Source: Trinickia soli (lineage in GTDB: Bacteria; Pseudomonadota; Gammaproteobacteria; Burkholderiales; Burkholderiaceae). Taken from it: 64,000 nucleotides of DNA. A program made the translations under genes and the position numbers. Shown here piece after piece: positions 31,311-40,803 of this stretch. Position 1 is the stretch's first letter. Every line of letters starts with the position of its first letter. The notes below the pieces were generated by a model. It was not told the origin of the DNA and made no database searches. It was given only the letters and a program-made list of their open reading frames with translations. The stretch spans positions 1 to 64,000 of the forward strand of contig NZ_PNYB01000023.1 of assembly GCF_002879855.1 (NCBI RefSeq), in the 5' to 3' direction.

Positions 31311-32086
31311 TCGTGCGCTCCCGTCAACGCCGCGTCCGCACTACCCATATAGGCCTGCATCACGAGCGGGTTCTTCGATACTTCGGCATAGCTGCCTTCG
31401 GCCAGCACTTCGCCGCGTTGCAGGACGGTGATCGTGTCGGAGATGCCTGCAATCACGTTCATGTTGTGCTCGACCATCAAGATCGTCCGGCCGGCTGATA
31501 CCTTCTTGATCAGCGCAGTGACGCGGTCAACGTCTTCGTGACCCATCCCTTGCGTCGGTTCATCGAGCAGCATCAGCTCCGGCTCCATCGCCAGCGTCGT
31601 GGCGATTTCGAGCGCGCGCTTGCGGCCGTACGACAGCTCGACCGTGCGCGTATCGACGAAATCGGTCAGGCCGACCTGATCCAACAGCTCGCGCGCGCGA
31701 TCGTCGAGACGGTGCAGCGTCCGCTCGCTGCGCCAAAAGTGATAAGCCGTGCCGAGCGTGCGCTGCAACCCGATACGCACGTTCTGCAAGACGGTGAGAT
31801 GCGGAAAGACAGCCGAGATCTGAAACGAGCGGATAACGCCGCGCCGCGCGATTTGCGCGGGACGCTCGCGCGTGATGTCGACATTGTTGAAGACGATTTG
31901 CCCGGCCGTCGGCTCGAGGAACTTCGTGAGCAGGTTGAAGCAGGTCGTCTTGCCCGCGCCGTTGGGCCCGATCAGCGCATGAATCGAGCCGCGGCGCACG
32001 CGCAGGTTCACCCCGTTCACGGCAGTGAACCCCTTGAACTCCTTGGTCAGCCCGCGCGTTTCTAAAATTGTGTCGCCGAGAATCAT
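31307..32086 (-). CDS. livG: Branched-chain amino acid type ABC transporter ATPase (LivG), system 2
   Basis: A 259-residue ATPase that heads the second Liv operon. Walker A is GPNGAGKTTCFNLLTK, Walker B LMLLDEPTQGMGHEDV, and the LivG switch VEHNMNVIAGISDTITVLQRGEVLAEG; the signature is ELSYGRKRALEIATTL. ATG 32086 with GGAAGGGG upstream is preferred over 32098 or 32122. The 240-bp gap to the GMC gene should hold the promoter. Confidence 0.93.
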   Translation of the reverse strand: MILGDTILETRGLTKEFKGFTAVNGVNLRVRRGSIHALIGPNGAGKTTCFNLLTKFLEPTAGQIVFNNVDITRERPAQIARRGVIRSFQISAVFPHLTVLQNVRIGLQRTLGTAYHFWRSERTLHRLDDRARELLDQVGLTDFVDTRTVELSYGRKRALEIATTLAMEPELMLLDEPTQGMGHEDVDRVTALIKKVSAGRTILMVEHNMNVIAGISDTITVLQRGEVLAEGSYAEVSKNPLVMQAYMGSADAALTGAHE

Positions 32087-32364
32087 GTCCCCTTCCATGC
32101 GAAGTGAGGCGAAACACTGCATGTGGCGCGCTTGTCGAGCGCGCTGCGCTGTAGTGCCCGTCGGCCATGCCCCCGGTTATCGGGGACACCGCCGTTTTGG
32201 CATGGTGCATCAATGCGACAGAGGTCGACCCCGCCCCATGCGGCATCGCGCATTGTCTCGCCAATGATGCAGCGCAATCATTGGGATTTGCACTAGTGCT
32301 TAATTGTGTCGTCAAGCAATGAGTGCAAATCGTGAGCACGATCTGTTCACGGTGCGCAGCAACG

Positions 32365-34086
32365 TCACGTCGCCGTCACAATCGGCGCCGCAGCCGCTTC
32401 TTGTGTGGCGCGCCCTCCGGCACGCCGATCGGCGCGAATCATGTCGCTCGCACGCTCGGCGATCATGAGCGTCGGAGAATTCGTGTTGCCGGAGGTAATC
32501 GTGGGCATCACCGATGCATCGACGACGCGCAGCCCCGTTACGCCGAACACGCGCAGACGCGTATCGACGACGGCCCCGGGATCGTCGCCCGTACCCATTC
32601 GGCATGTGCCGACCGGGTGAAAGATGGTCGTGCCGACCTGGCCTGCAGCGCGCACGAGTTCCTCTTCCGTTTGATACTGCGGCCCGGGCAGGATCTCCTC
32701 CGGCACATAGCGGGCAAGCGCCGGTGCCTGCACGATGCGGCGCGTGAGTCGCAGCGCATTGGCGGCCACGTGGCGGTCGTAGTCGGTCGACAGGTAATTG
32801 GGCGCGATCATCGGCGCGGCGAGCGGCTCGGGCGATTCGATATGAATGCTCCCGCGCGAGGTGGGCCGCAGATGGCAAGCCGATGCCGTGAACGCATTGA
32901 AGCGATGCAGCGGCTCGCCGAAGCGATCGAGCGAAAGCGGCTGGACGTGGTATTGGAGGTCAGGGCGCGTGATCGACGCGTCGTTCTCGGCCGACTTCGC
33001 GAAGGCACCGAGTTGTGACGGCGACATCGACATCGGCCCGCTGCGCCAGAGCGCATATTGCATGGCGATCAGCATCTTGCCCCACCAGTGCGCCGTCATC
33101 GTGTTGAGCGTGCGCACGCCGCGCACGCGAAAAGCCATGCGCAACTGCAAGTGATCCTGCAGATTTTCGCCGACGCCGCGCAAGTCGTGCACGACGTCGA
33201 TCCCGAGCCGCTGCAGGCGCGCACCGTTGCCGATGCCGGACAATTCGAGCAGTTGCGGCGAATTGACGGCGCCTGCAGCCAGCACGACTTCAATGCGCGC
33301 TTTGGCGAAGACGTCACGTGCGTCGCTGGCGCTAGCGCTACCGCTACCTCTACCGCTACCGCGATAGACGACGCCCGTGCAACGCTTGCCGTCGAACGTG
33401 AGCTGCCGCACCTGGGCGCCCGTGACGACGGTCAGGTTCGGTCGGGCGAGGGCCGGCCGCAGAAACGCCTTCGACGCGTTCCAACGGATGCCACGTTTCT
33501 GGTTGACCTCGAAGTAGCCGACACCGCTGTTGTCGCCCCGATTGAAGTCGTCGGTGGCGGGGATGCCGGCTTGCTGAGCGGCCTCGCGAAACGCTTCCAG
33601 CACTTTCCATTTGAGGCGCTGCTGCTCGACGCGCCACGGACCGCCGGCACCGTGCCAGGCATTGGCGCCGCCGTGATGGTCTTCGCTGCGCTTGAAAATC
33701 GGCAGCACCGCATCCCAGGCCCACGACGAATCGCCCGTTACGCGCGCCCATTCGTCGTAGTCCTCGCGTTGCCCGCGCATATAGATCATGCCGTTGATCG
33801 ACGAGCTGCCGCCGAGCACTCTACCGCGCGGATATGACAGGGCGCGGCCGTTCAAGCCCGCTTCTTCACCCGTGCGATAGCGCCAATCGGTCCGCGGGTT
33901 GCCGATGCAGTAGAGGTACCCCACCGGCACATGGATCCAGTGATAGTCGTCTTTGCCACCGGCTTCGATCAGCAGCACGCTGACATCGCGGTCTTCGCTG
34001 AGACGGTTGGCGAGCACGCAACCGGCCGTCCCTGCCCCGACGATCACATAGTCGAATTCGCCTTCGATACTCGTTTCGCTTTTCAT
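32365..34086 (-). CDS. GMC-family FAD-dependent alcohol/choline dehydrogenase
   Basis: A 573-residue flavoprotein of the glucose-methanol-choline oxidoreductase family, which oxidises alcohols with FAD. Seen: the FAD-binding YVIVGAGTAGCVLANRLSED at the N-terminus, the family signature YPRGRVLGGSSSINGMIYMRG, VVLAAGAVNSPQLLELSGIG, and the C-terminal active-site region TIFHPVGTCRMG and TSGNTNSPTLMIAERASD. The substrate is open: choline and aliphatic alcohols are options. An in-frame hexanucleotide array adds a Gly-Ser/Ala-Ser stretch mid-protein. It lies 20 bp after mmsA, so the two are probably co-transcribed. Confidence 0.88.
   Translation of the reverse strand: MKSETSIEGEFDYVIVGAGTAGCVLANRLSEDRDVSVLLIEAGGKDDYHWIHVPVGYLYCIGNPRTDWRYRTGEEAGLNGRALSYPRGRVLGGSSSINGMIYMRGQREDYDEWARVTGDSSWAWDAVLPIFKRSEDHHGGANAWHGAGGPWRVEQQRLKWKVLEAFREAAQQAGIPATDDFNRGDNSGVGYFEVNQKRGIRWNASKAFLRPALARPNLTVVTGAQVRQLTFDGKRCTGVVYRGSGRGSGSASASDARDVFAKARIEVVLAAGAVNSPQLLELSGIGNGARLQRLGIDVVHDLRGVGENLQDHLQLRMAFRVRGVRTLNTMTAHWWGKMLIAMQYALWRSGPMSMSPSQLGAFAKSAENDASITRPDLQYHVQPLSLDRFGEPLHRFNAFTASACHLRPTSRGSIHIESPEPLAAPMIAPNYLSTDYDRHVAANALRLTRRIVQAPALARYVPEEILPGPQYQTEEELVRAAGQVGTTIFHPVGTCRMGTGDDPGAVVDTRLRVFGVTGLRVVDASVMPTITSGNTNSPTLMIAERASDMIRADRRAGGRATQEAAAAPIVTAT
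33325..33360 (-). repeat. Hexanucleotide tandem array inside the GMC gene
   Basis: Six consecutive 6-bp units close to GCTACC on the plus strand (coding strand GGTAGC), two of them diverged by one or two bases (GCTGGC, GCTAGC, GCTACC, GCTACC, TCTACC, GCTACC). They encode the insert GSGRGSGSASAS. Confidence 0.8.
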
Positions 34087-34106
34087 GGCGCGCACCGCAC
34101 TGACCC

Positions 34107-35630
34107 TCACTTCGCAACCGGCATCGTGAATTCCGCGCCCTTCGCGATGCTGTCGGGCCAGCGCTGCATGACGCTCTTGTAACGCGTGTAGAAGCGCACG
34201 CCTTCCTCGCCATAAGCGTGGTGATCGCCGAACAGCGAGCGCTTCCATCCGCCGAACGAATGCCATGCCATCGGCACCGGAATCGGCACATTGATTCCGA
34301 CCATGCCGACCTGAATCTGTCGCGCGAAGGCGCGCGCCACGCCGCCGTCGGTCGTGTAGCACGATACGCCGTTGGCGAACTCGTGCGCGTTGATCAGCGC
34401 GACGGCGCTCGCGAAATCGGGCACTCGCACGATCGCGAGCACGGGCCCGAAAATTTCTTCCTGGTAGATGCGCATATCGGTGGTCACATTGTCGAACAGC
34501 GTGCCGCCGAGGAAAAAGCCTGCCTCAGCGCCTGCGACCGTATGTCCGCGGCCGTCGACCACGAGCTTCGCGCCTTGCGCCACGCCGCTTTCGATATAGC
34601 CGGCCACCTTTTCGCGATGCGCACCGGTGACGAGCGGACCCATCTCGGCGTCCGCTTCCATGCCGTTCTTGATCTTGAGCGCCTTCACGCGCGGCACGAG
34701 CTTCTCCACGAGTTCGTCGGCGATATGCCCGACGGCCACCGCCACCGAAATGGCCATGCAACGTTCGCCCGCGGAGCCATAGGCCGCGCCGATCAGCGCG
34801 TCGACGGCTTGGTCCAGATCGGCGTCGGGCATGACGACGAGATGGTTCTTGGCGCCGCCGAGCGCCTGGACGCGCTTGCCGCGCCGGGACGCTTCGCGAT
34901 GGATGTATTCGGCGATCGGCGTCGAACCGACGAACGAAAGCGCGGCGACATCCTCATGTTCGATCAATGCGTCGACCGCTTGCTTGTCGCCATGCACGAC
35001 GTTGAACACGCCGTCGGGCAAGCCTGCTTCCTTGAGCAATTCGGCAAGGCGCACCGAGGCGGACGGGTCGCGCTCCGACGGCTTCAATACGAACGTATTG
35101 CCGCAGGCGATCGCGATCGGGAACATCCAGCACGGCACCATCATCGGAAAGTTGAACGGCGTGATGCCGGCGACGACGCCAAGCGGCTGACGCAGATTCC
35201 AGTTATCGATGCCGCCACCGATCTGATCGGTGAAGTCGGTCTTGAGCAGGTTGGGAATGCCGCAGGCGAATTCGACGACTTCGATGCCGCGCATGACTTC
35301 GCCCTTCGCATCGGAAAACACCTTGCCGTGCTCGCGCGTGATCAATTCCGCAAGCTCGTCATGATGCTGGTCGAGCAACTGCTTGAAATTGAACATGACG
35401 CGCGCGCGCTTGATCGGCGCCGTCTCGGCCCAGGCCGGGAATGCGGCTTTGGCTGCGGCCACCGCGGCCGCGACTTCGGTTGTCGTCGCCAACGGCACGC
35501 GTGCAGCGACGCGGCCTTCAACCGGATTGAAGACGTCGCCGAACCGGTCGCCCGCACCGGACACGGTTCGACCTCCGATGAAGTGCATGACTTCGCGCAC
35601 GCGTGCGCTGCTCCGATCTGCTTCGCTCAT
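34107..35630 (-). CDS. mmsA: Methylmalonate-semialdehyde dehydrogenase (CoA-acylating)
   Basis: NAD-dependent aldehyde dehydrogenase that converts methylmalonate semialdehyde (or malonate semialdehyde) to propionyl-CoA (or acetyl-CoA) in valine, inositol or beta-alanine breakdown. The 507-residue product has [22 protein letters not shown], the nucleotide-binding [32 protein letters not shown], and the catalytic cysteine in [14 protein letters not shown]. The GGAKN segment and FNFPMM are typical of the MmsA branch. ATG 35630 ([14 protein letters not shown]) is used. It is divergent from the LysR gene. Confidence 0.9.
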   Translation of the reverse strand: MSEADRSSARVREVMHFIGGRTVSGAGDRFGDVFNPVEGRVAARVPLATTTEVAAAVAAAKAAFPAWAETAPIKRARVMFNFKQLLDQHHDELAELITREHGKVFSDAKGEVMRGIEVVEFACGIPNLLKTDFTDQIGGGIDNWNLRQPLGVVAGITPFNFPMMVPCWMFPIAIACGNTFVLKPSERDPSASVRLAELLKEAGLPDGVFNVVHGDKQAVDALIEHEDVAALSFVGSTPIAEYIHREASRRGKRVQALGGAKNHLVVMPDADLDQAVDALIGAAYGSAGERCMAISVAVAVGHIADELVEKLVPRVKALKIKNGMEADAEMGPLVTGAHREKVAGYIESGVAQGAKLVVDGRGHTVAGAEAGFFLGGTLFDNVTTDMRIYQEEIFGPVLAIVRVPDFASAVALINAHEFANGVSCYTTDGGVARAFARQIQVGMVGINVPIPVPMAWHSFGGWKRSLFGDHHAYGEEGVRFYTRYKSVMQRWPDSIAKGAEFTMPVAK

Positions 35631-35735
35631 GTCGACCCTCGTTCTGGGGATGAGATGCCAGGCCGCCGCCGGCGATCGACGGATGGGGCCGGTTCGATTT
35701 GAAGCGTACCTTCGCACGCGGCGCGAAATCCAATG

Positions 35736-35772
35736 AGTTCTTGTGAACTGCGATATAAGCGGCGCTAATATC
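35736..35772. promoter_or_regulatory. LysR-type operator between mmsA and the regulator gene
   Basis: GATAT (35752-35756), 11 bp, ATATC (35768-35772): the T-N11-A interrupted palindrome bound by LysR regulators, ending 6 bp before the regulator's start codon. A second inverted repeat AGTTC-TTGT-GAACT spans 35736-35749. The arrangement suggests autoregulation and control of the divergent mmsA-GMC operon. Confidence 0.65.
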
Positions 35773-35778
35773 ACGCTT

Positions 35779-36675
35779 ATGGACCTGACTCTGCTTCGCG
35801 CCTTCGCCACCGTGGCGCGCGTCGGCAATCTGACGCGCGCGGCGGCACAACTGCATCTGACGCAACCGGCCGTCAGCTTACAGATCAAGAATCTGCAGGA
35901 AGCACTTGGCGTGACGCTGTTCTCGCGCACCTCGCACGGGCTTGCACTCACGCGCGATGGACAGGCGCTGCTGCCGCACGCCGAACGTGCGCTGGCCGCG
36001 GCAGCCGATGTCGAGCGTGCCGCATCGGCGTTGCGCCAGGAAGTGCGCGGCCGTTTGCGCATCGGCACGATCCTCGATCCGCAGTTCCTGCGCCTCGGCG
36101 GATTCCTCAGGCAACTCGTCGAAACGTATCCTCAGATCGAAACCGCGTTGCGCCACGGCATGTCGGGCTGGGTCATCGAACAAGTGCGCGCGCGCGAACT
36201 CGACGTCGGGTATTACATCGGGCGACCTGTCGACGACGGCATGCCCGAAGGCTTGTTTCACGAGGCGTTGCTCACGCGGTTTCAATATCGCGTGCTCGCG
36301 CCGGCCGGATGGAAGGAGCGCGTGGGCCGCTCGCCGGATTGGGGTTCGCTTGCCGCGCTGCCGTGGATCTGGACGCCGCCGGCCTCGGCACACAATCGGC
36401 TGCTCTCGCGCGTATTCGCGCAGGCGGGTGTAGAACCGGTGAAGGTGGCCGAAGTCGATCAGGAAACCTCGATGCTCGATCTCGTCAAATCGGGCGTCGG
36501 CCTTTCCCTGGCGCGCGATGCGATTGCGATCGCCGAAGCGCACACGCATGCGCTGACGATCGTCGAAGGGGTGACCGTGCCAACCGAGTTGACGTTCGTT
36601 GCGTTGGCCTCGCGCGTCGACGAACCCGCAATCGCGGCCGCGTTCAAGCTCATCGAGGCCCAATGGGCGGTTTGA
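35779..36675 (+). CDS. LysR-family transcriptional regulator
   Basis: A 298-residue regulator: N-terminal winged helix ([40 protein letters not shown]) followed by a periplasmic-binding-protein-like effector domain ([17 protein letters not shown] onward). ATG 35779 gives the canonical LysR start; the upstream in-frame alternative at 35743 would run through the operator. Divergent from mmsA, so it probably controls mmsA and the GMC gene; the inducer is unknown. Confidence 0.9.
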   Translation: MDLTLLRAFATVARVGNLTRAAAQLHLTQPAVSLQIKNLQEALGVTLFSRTSHGLALTRDGQALLPHAERALAAAADVERAASALRQEVRGRLRIGTILDPQFLRLGGFLRQLVETYPQIETALRHGMSGWVIEQVRARELDVGYYIGRPVDDGMPEGLFHEALLTRFQYRVLAPAGWKERVGRSPDWGSLAALPWIWTPPASAHNRLLSRVFAQAGVEPVKVAEVDQETSMLDLVKSGVGLSLARDAIAIAEAHTHALTIVEGVTVPTELTFVALASRVDEPAIAAAFKLIEAQWAV

Positions 36676-36794
36676 TCATCGCGTTTTCGAGGCGCGTTTT
36701 GTTAGATTAGCCCCTCGCGCCCGGCTTCTCTCGGACGTGTTTTTCCTCGCCTTGCGTCACCGGTTGTCCTGTGCGGCCTGAGCCGGCCGCCACT

Positions 36795-37286
36795 TCACGC
36801 CGGGGCCGCGCCCGGCGCAAGATGGCCCAGCGGCAACACCCCATTGCGCTTGAACGTCGTGAGCACGATGTTCGAGCGCACGCTATCCACACCCGGCACG
36901 CGCATGAGCTTCTTCATGACGAACGAAGAAAGCGCGTTCAGATCGGGCGCGACGATGCGCAGCAGATAGTCGGCATCGCCTACCACCGCATGACATTCCA
37001 GCACCTCGGGCAAGACTTCGATCTGCTGCTGAAACTGTTCGACGATCGAATCGCCATGATGTTTGAGCTTTAAGCTCGTGAACGCCGTCACGCCGAGCCC
37101 CAGCCGCTCCGGCCGCAGCACGACGCGGTAGCCATCGATGACGCCCAGCGATTCGAGACGTTGTAAGCGGCGGCCGATCTGAGAAGGCGACAGCGGAACG
37201 CGCTCCCCGAGTTGTTGATGCGTGGCACGGCCGAAGCGCTGCAATACCTCCAACAGCGCGAGATCGAAGTGGTCGAGCTCCAACAT
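36795..37286 (-). CDS. Lrp/AsnC-family transcriptional regulator
   Basis: A 163-residue regulator with an N-terminal helix-turn-helix (ATHQQLGERVPLSPSQIGRRLQRLESLGVI) and a C-terminal ligand-binding RAM domain (GDADYLLRIVAPDLNALSSFV). ATG 37286 is chosen: GGGA lies upstream, while the in-frame ATG at 37301 has no ribosome binding site. It is divergent from the phhA remnant and phhB, so it probably once regulated phenylalanine hydroxylation. Confidence 0.88.
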   Translation of the reverse strand: MLELDHFDLALLEVLQRFGRATHQQLGERVPLSPSQIGRRLQRLESLGVIDGYRVVLRPERLGLGVTAFTSLKLKHHGDSIVEQFQQQIEVLPEVLECHAVVGDADYLLRIVAPDLNALSSFVMKKLMRVPGVDSVRSNIVLTTFKRNGVLPLGHLAPGAAPA

Positions 37287-37408
37287 GATTTTTTCCCGCA
37301 TTATGTAGCTCAATTACGCACGATTATCGCATAGAAGCCCGCCGCCGCCCTATCTTTGCGCTCCTTCCACATCGTCCCCGCACTACACTTGCATCGACCA
37401 AAACATTG

Positions 37409-37625
37409 ATGCTGGGCCTTCCCATGTTCGGCCACGTACCGCTTCTGATCGATCCGGTCTTCGCCGATTACATCGAGGCCTACGGCCGCGCGGCGCTGCA
37501 GTTCGCCGAGGACCCGCGCGCACTGCCGCTCTTCGCGCGCCTGTATTGGCGGCGAAATCCTGCCGACCGACATCGTCATCACACGCGGCACCGGCAAGAA
37601 TCGGGTCTGCGACGGGGACGTCTGA
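37409..37625 (+). pseudogene. phhA: Remnant of phenylalanine 4-monooxygenase
   Basis: Starting at ATG 37409 the frame reads FGHVPLLIDPVFADYIEAYG and then LPLFARLYW, matching the iron-binding core of bacterial phenylalanine hydroxylase (FGHVPML...NPVFADYMQAYG...LARLYWYTVEFGL). The first half of the enzyme is missing; after LYW the sequence jumps, in another frame, to a piece reading GGEILPTDIVITRGTGK that ends at TGA 37623-37625 and may be the old C-terminus. The intact enzyme is near 300 residues, so at least two deletions have occurred. Intact phhB follows and an AsnC regulator is divergent, the usual context of phhA. The N-terminal match is strong, the C-terminal piece less certain. Confidence 0.85.
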
Positions 37626-37764
37626 CGCGGGCCGCATACAGGTGGTCAGCGTCATACCCGCAGTTGTGAAAGAATGCCGAATCGGCATGAACCGCGCGCT
37701 GTGAGTCGCGCGGTCCGGGGTCGTCGTTCGACCCTACGGCTCAGGAGCAAAAGGAGGTGACGCA

Positions 37765-38070
37765 ATGATCCATAAACTGACATCGGAGGAGCGTTCGACG
37801 CAGCTCGCCGGGCTTGCCGGCTGGCAGGCCGTCACCGGCCGAGACGCGATCCACCGGCAATTCAGGTTCGCCGATTTCAACGAAGCTTTCGGCTTCATGA
37901 CGCGCGTCGCGATCAAAGCACAGGAAATGAACCACCATCCCGAGTGGTTCAACGTTTATCAGACCGTCGATATCACGCTGACCACGCACGAAGCACACGG
38001 CGTGACCGAACGCGACGTCGCATTGGCGCATTTCATCGATGCGGCCGCAAAGACCATGCAGAGCGGCTGA
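37765..38070 (+). CDS. phhB: Pterin-4a-carbinolamine dehydratase
   Basis: Cytoplasmic enzyme that regenerates the tetrahydropterin cofactor after phenylalanine hydroxylation. The 101-residue product has the family motif FNEAFGFMTRVAIKAQEMNHHPEWFNVYQTVDITLTTHEAHGVTERD, with the catalytic HHP histidines. AGGAGCAAAAGGAGGTG precedes ATG 37765. Its normal partner phhA is a remnant just upstream, so PhhB either serves another pterin enzyme, has a second role, or is on its way out. Confidence 0.95.
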   Translation: MIHKLTSEERSTQLAGLAGWQAVTGRDAIHRQFRFADFNEAFGFMTRVAIKAQEMNHHPEWFNVYQTVDITLTTHEAHGVTERDVALAHFIDAAAKTMQSG

Positions 38071-38087
38071 GCACCGGCTACTTCGCC

Positions 38088-38309
38088 CTATCCGTGCATG
38101 GCGCGCCGGTATGCTTCGAAGGCATCGAGCGCCCCCGGGTCTAACCCGTCTGACGGCACGCTCGTCCGACGCTGTACAATCATCAGCGCATACGGCTTGG
38201 AGAGCGCGCTAGCCTCCTTGCACAAGCTGAGCTCATCGCCGCTCGAAGGCGAGCGGGCGCGCCAAAAGTTGATCGCGGCTTCTAGTTCGTTGATCGTGAT
38301 CTCGGGCAT
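38088..38309 (-). CDS. DUF3717 family protein, 73 aa
   Basis: A 73-residue protein, MPEITINELEAAINFWRARS through SLCKEASALSKPYALMIVQR, matching a small family of unknown function (DUF3717) common in Burkholderiaceae. No membrane segment or signal peptide. ATG 38309 gives the family N-terminus; no clear ribosome binding site is seen. It converges on phhB and is divergent from the response regulator gene. Confidence 0.8.
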   Translation of the reverse strand: MPEITINELEAAINFWRARSPSSGDELSLCKEASALSKPYALMIVQRRTSVPSDGLDPGALDAFEAYRRAMHG

Positions 38310-38438
38310 GGTTTTGTAATTGCCTGCGTCGCGCGCCTGCCGGAGCTTTCTTGCGGCGGCACGCTCGCTGTGTGGCGGAGAAGGCATCGCCGGTCGGCGT
38401 GCTAGAAATGCGTAACCCATTGTACTTGAGCCTATCCC

Positions 38439-39125
38439 ATGCGACTCCTTCTGATCGAAGACGACCGCCCCATCGCGCGCGGCATCCAAAGCAGCCTCGA
38501 ACAAGCCGGGTTCACCGTGGACATGGTTCACGACGGAATCTTTGCTGAACAAGCGCTCACGCAGAACCGTCACGAACTCGTGATCCTCGATTTGGGCTTG
38601 CCCGGTATCGACGGCATGACGCTGCTCTCGCGCTTTCGCCAGACGAACCGTCACACGCCCGTCATCGTGCTGACTGCACGCGACGAGTTGAACGACCGCG
38701 TCCAGGGTCTGAACGCCGGCGCCGACGATTACATGCTCAAACCATTCGAGCCGGCCGAACTCGAAGCACGGATCCGCGCCGTCATGCGCCGCAGCGGTCC
38801 GCACAGCGACACGCCGCGGCCCGAAGTGTCGCTCGGCGGCGTACGTCTGTCGGGCGTCGATCGCCGCATCTTCAACGACGACAAGGCGCTCGAACTCTCG
38901 CCGCGCGAATTCGCCGTGCTCGAAATGCTGTTGCTACGCCACGGCCGCGTCGTCAGCAAAGCGCAATTGCAGGATCACCTGACGCATTTCGGCGGCGATC
39001 TCGGCGATACCGCGATCGAAGTCTATGTCCACCGCGTGCGCAAGAAACTCGAAAACTGCCGCGTCGAAATCGTCACGGTGCGCGGTTTCGGTTATCTGCT
39101 GCAGGAAATCCGCCCGGCTTCCTGA
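38439..39125 (+). CDS. OmpR-family response regulator (QseB/TctD type)
   Basis: A 228-residue two-component regulator. The receiver domain has the acidic pocket LLLIEDDRP, the phosphorylated aspartate in LVILDLGLPGIDG, VIVLTARDE and the lysine in DYMLKPFEP; the C-terminal winged helix (LELSPREFAVLEMLLLRHGRVV ... EVYVHRVRKKLE) binds DNA. The sensor kinase gene follows after 89 bp. Whether the pair senses tricarboxylates (TctDE) or something else cannot be told: no transporter lies alongside. Confidence 0.93.
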   Translation: MRLLLIEDDRPIARGIQSSLEQAGFTVDMVHDGIFAEQALTQNRHELVILDLGLPGIDGMTLLSRFRQTNRHTPVIVLTARDELNDRVQGLNAGADDYMLKPFEPAELEARIRAVMRRSGPHSDTPRPEVSLGGVRLSGVDRRIFNDDKALELSPREFAVLEMLLLRHGRVVSKAQLQDHLTHFGGDLGDTAIEVYVHRVRKKLENCRVEIVTVRGFGYLLQEIRPAS

Positions 39126-39214
39126 ACGGCGTGACCGGCATGCTCAAGCGCGCGCATTGCCGTGATGCGCCGCCGCGGCGCGCCGGCCGGCCCTGAACCA
39201 CACGATCGATCGCC

Positions 39215-40699
39215 ATGTCGCCTGTCGCTGCGACCAGCCTGCGCCGCTCGCTCTTGCGACGGCTCGCGGCGCCGCTGTCTATGCTTGCGCTGATGAGCGG
39301 TCTCATCGCCTATTGGCTGGCGTGGCAATACACGCAACACGTCATCGATCGTTCGTTGGCCGATCTCGCTACGGCCATTTCGAAGCAGATCCAAATCGCC
39401 GGTCCGAACGCCCGCTCGACGGTGCCGCCGTTCGCGCAGGCGATGTTCTCCGACCCGAACGACAACCTCATCTACCGTATCAGCGACGGCGAGCACGAGA
39501 TTGCCGGCGAATCGGCGCTGCCGCTGTTTGGCACACGTGTGCGCGAGCAGCGCGCGGCATACGTATTCGAAGCGCAGTACGCGGGCATGCATGTGCGCGT
39601 GGCACAAGTGCGCGTGTTGCAGGACACGGGCAATCCGATCATCGTCGAAGTCGCGCAACCGCTGCGACACCGCTACCGGATCGCAGCCGAATTCCTTGTC
39701 GCGATCATGATGCCGCTGATGTTGCTGCTGCTCGCCGGCTGGGGCATCGTCTGGCGCGTCGTCAATCAACAGCTCAACCCACTGACGGCACTGGCCGATT
39801 CGTTGAACCGGCAAACCCATATGTCGCTCGAAAGCGTCGACGAAACTTACGTGCCGATCGAAATCCAGCCGCTGACGAGTGCGATGAACGCGCTGCTCGC
39901 GAGGTTAAAGACCGCGCTCGACGGCCAGCGCAAATTCATTGCCGACGCCGCCCATCAATTGCGCACGCCGCTGACTGCCGTCAAGCTTCACGCCGAACAA
40001 GCGGCGAGTGCGCGCGACCCCGGTCAGACGCTCGCCGCCGTGCACGAACTGCGCGCGGCAGCCGATCGCGCGGTGCGCCTCTCGAACCAGTTGCTCTCGC
40101 TTGCTCGCGCGGAGCCGGGCGCACAAGCGGCGCGCTTCGCAGAAGTGGATATTGCCGCCCTTGCATTCGAAACGGGTGCCGAATGGGTGCCGCGTGCGCT
40201 CGCGGCACAGGTCGATCTCGGGTTTCAACGCCTGGACGATCCTTCGAACGACAAACCGCTGATGGTACGCGGCAACGCCGTGTTGCTGCGCGAAGTCATC
40301 GCGAACCTGCTCGATAACGCGCTCAAGTATTTACCGTCGGCCCGCATGGTCGGCGCGAACGTGACCGTGACCGTAGCGGAAGTCATCGACGAACACCAAC
40401 AGCGATTCGCCGAAATCGCCGTGGAGGACAACGGTTCGGGCGTGCCCGCCGCGCTGCAGGCCGATTTGTTCAAACGGTTCTTTCGAGGCGATCGGCAAGA
40501 CTCCGCCGATACGAGCGTCGAGGCCGGCGCAGGTCTTGGCCTCGCGATCGTGCATGACATCATGAATCTGCACGGCGGCAGCGTGCGTTACGAGGACGCG
40601 CCGGGTGGCGGAGCGCGATTCGTTCTGAGCTTGCCCCTCGCCACCGGCACCGAGGCCGGCCGTGCCGCACCGTCGGCCTCGCAGGTTCCACTGGGCTAG
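39215..40699 (+). CDS. Sensor histidine kinase (TctE/QseC type)
   Basis: A 494-residue inner-membrane kinase. A first membrane helix near residues 15-35 and a second near 165-185 (FLVAIMMPLMLLLLAGWGIVW) enclose a periplasmic two-component sensor N-terminal domain. Then come a HAMP-like segment, the H box FIADAAHQLRTPLTAVK with the phosphorylated histidine, the N box ANLLDNALKYL, and G boxes DNGSGVPAAL and AGAGLGLAIV. It partners the response regulator upstream. The C-terminal tail is Ala/Gly/Pro-rich and unconserved. Confidence 0.93.
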   Translation: MSPVAATSLRRSLLRRLAAPLSMLALMSGLIAYWLAWQYTQHVIDRSLADLATAISKQIQIAGPNARSTVPPFAQAMFSDPNDNLIYRISDGEHEIAGESALPLFGTRVREQRAAYVFEAQYAGMHVRVAQVRVLQDTGNPIIVEVAQPLRHRYRIAAEFLVAIMMPLMLLLLAGWGIVWRVVNQQLNPLTALADSLNRQTHMSLESVDETYVPIEIQPLTSAMNALLARLKTALDGQRKFIADAAHQLRTPLTAVKLHAEQAASARDPGQTLAAVHELRAAADRAVRLSNQLLSLARAEPGAQAARFAEVDIAALAFETGAEWVPRALAAQVDLGFQRLDDPSNDKPLMVRGNAVLLREVIANLLDNALKYLPSARMVGANVTVTVAEVIDEHQQRFAEIAVEDNGSGVPAALQADLFKRFFRGDRQDSADTSVEAGAGLGLAIVHDIMNLHGGSVRYEDAPGGGARFVLSLPLATGTEAGRAAPSASQVPLG

Positions 40700-40803
40700 G
40701 ACTTCGCTACCCGCAACGCCGAGGCGGCGACTTTGCACTCGCGGTTTCCGTCGGATCTGCCGATGCGCAAGCCGATTCCCAGCGATAAGCCGATACGCCC
40801 GTC

